Shown here: one piece after another, positions 5,097 through 5,215 of the stretch | Layout: each line of letters begins with the position of its first letter | How positions within the stretch are numbered: position 1 is the first letter of the stretch | Assembly: GCA_009691355.1 (NCBI GenBank) | Contig: SICW01000053.1 | Location: forward strand, 1-5,215 | Direction of reading: 5' to 3' | From: Candidatus Woesearchaeota archaeon | Lineage (GTDB): Archaea > Nanobdellota > Nanobdellia > SCGC-AAA011-G17 > GW2011-AR17 | DNA: 5,215 nt | The notes under the pieces: generated by a model | Databases searched by the model: none | Told to the model about the DNA's origin: nothing | What the model saw: the letters and a program-made list of their open reading frames with translations, nothing else | Made by a program: the position numbers and the translations under genes

Positions 5097-5215
5097 TCAA
5101 TCCTCATTTATAGAACAAAAATCAACCGCTGGTAAAGGAAGTAACAAATCTCTTTGTGCAAAAAGTATACCATGTTCATGAAATTGAGGCTTAACACCAA
5201 ATCTTTGTAATGCTA
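5097..5215 (-). CDS. 3' end of an unidentified gene (partial)
   Basis: On the minus strand a frame entering at the window edge encodes the last 38 residues of a protein, ending at TGA (5099-5097). The tail (for example LQRFGVKPQFHEHGILFAQ, then DLLLPLPAVDFCSINED) has natural composition and no interruption, and the other two frames on this strand contain stops. I do not recognise the family from this short piece. It precedes the 98-aa gene in the same reading frame, with only the TGA and one codon between the last residue and the next ATG, so the two are almost certainly co-transcribed. It is the only gene end in the window that uses TGA; all others end in TAA. Confidence 0.6.
   Translation of the reverse strand, partial: ALQRFGVKPQFHEHGILFAQRDLLLPLPAVDFCSINED
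5101..5105 (-). promoter_or_regulatory. Shine-Dalgarno site for the 98-aa gene
   Basis: Minus-strand GAGGA, seven bases before the ATG at 5093 and overlapping the last codons of the upstream gene. The TATA-like CTATAAATG nearby (5105-5113) lies only 16 nt before the ATG, too close for leaderless transcription. This gene is therefore best read as internal to an operon and started by ribosome binding. Confidence 0.55.

Noticed and set aside
5105..5113. CTATAAATG as a TATA box for the 98-aa gene
   Set aside because: It is only about 16 nt before the ATG, so transcription would start inside the gene, and no alternative start codon lies at the right distance; the Shine-Dalgarno site explains initiation better.
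1..5215. General reassignment of TGA to Trp or Gly
   Set aside because: The long genes contain no in-frame TGA, and their Trp and Gly codons are standard; the two in-frame TGAs noted are local events.

Overview
The window looks like a compact, low-GC archaeal chromosome segment, probably from a small-genome or uncultivated (DPANN-like) lineage. Two things point to archaea. First, five of the six complete genes have a TTTAAATA-type box centred 24-27 nt upstream of their start codon. That is the archaeal TATA-to-transcription-start distance and implies leaderless mRNAs; bacterial -10 boxes sit much closer. Second, the asparaginyl-tRNA synthetase has the short (~430 aa) archaeal layout and sequence. 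The lineage assignment is inference; no rRNA is present.

Layout, left to right. (1) The 3' end of an unidentified + strand gene (1-141). (2) A putative HExxH metallopeptidase-like protein (167-970, +). (3) A transglutaminase-like cysteine-fold protein (996-1646, +). (4) Convergent to it with a 17-nt overlap, an unidentified 150-aa protein (1630-2082, -). (5) asnS (2116-3411, -). (6) A small broken reading frame on the - strand (3434-3644) in what first looks like empty intergenic space. (7) A bacterial/eukaryotic-type tRNA-guanine transglycosylase, tgt (3706-4800, +). (8) Convergent with tgt and sharing a palindromic TTAA for both stops, a two-gene - strand operon: a 98-aa protein (4797-5093), preceded by the 3' end of an unidentified gene (5097-5215).

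The most striking architectural point is economy at tandem junctions. In three cases the upstream gene's TAA stop lies inside the TATA box of the next gene, so the 22-25 nt between stop and start is just the distance from TATA box to transcription start. In the fourth, asnS to the 150-aa gene, the stop lies two bases from the box. The one complete gene without this arrangement (4797-5093) is internal to an operon and instead has a Shine-Dalgarno-like GAGGA 7 nt before its ATG.

Biologically, asnS and tgt are translation/tRNA-modification genes. Archaea normally carry an archaeosine-type TGT with C-terminal extensions. Here the enzyme is a full-length bacterial-type TGT with several altered base-pocket residues, the most interesting biochemical lead in the window. 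The other genes are poorly characterised, and no mobile element, CRISPR array, tRNA or rRNA was seen.
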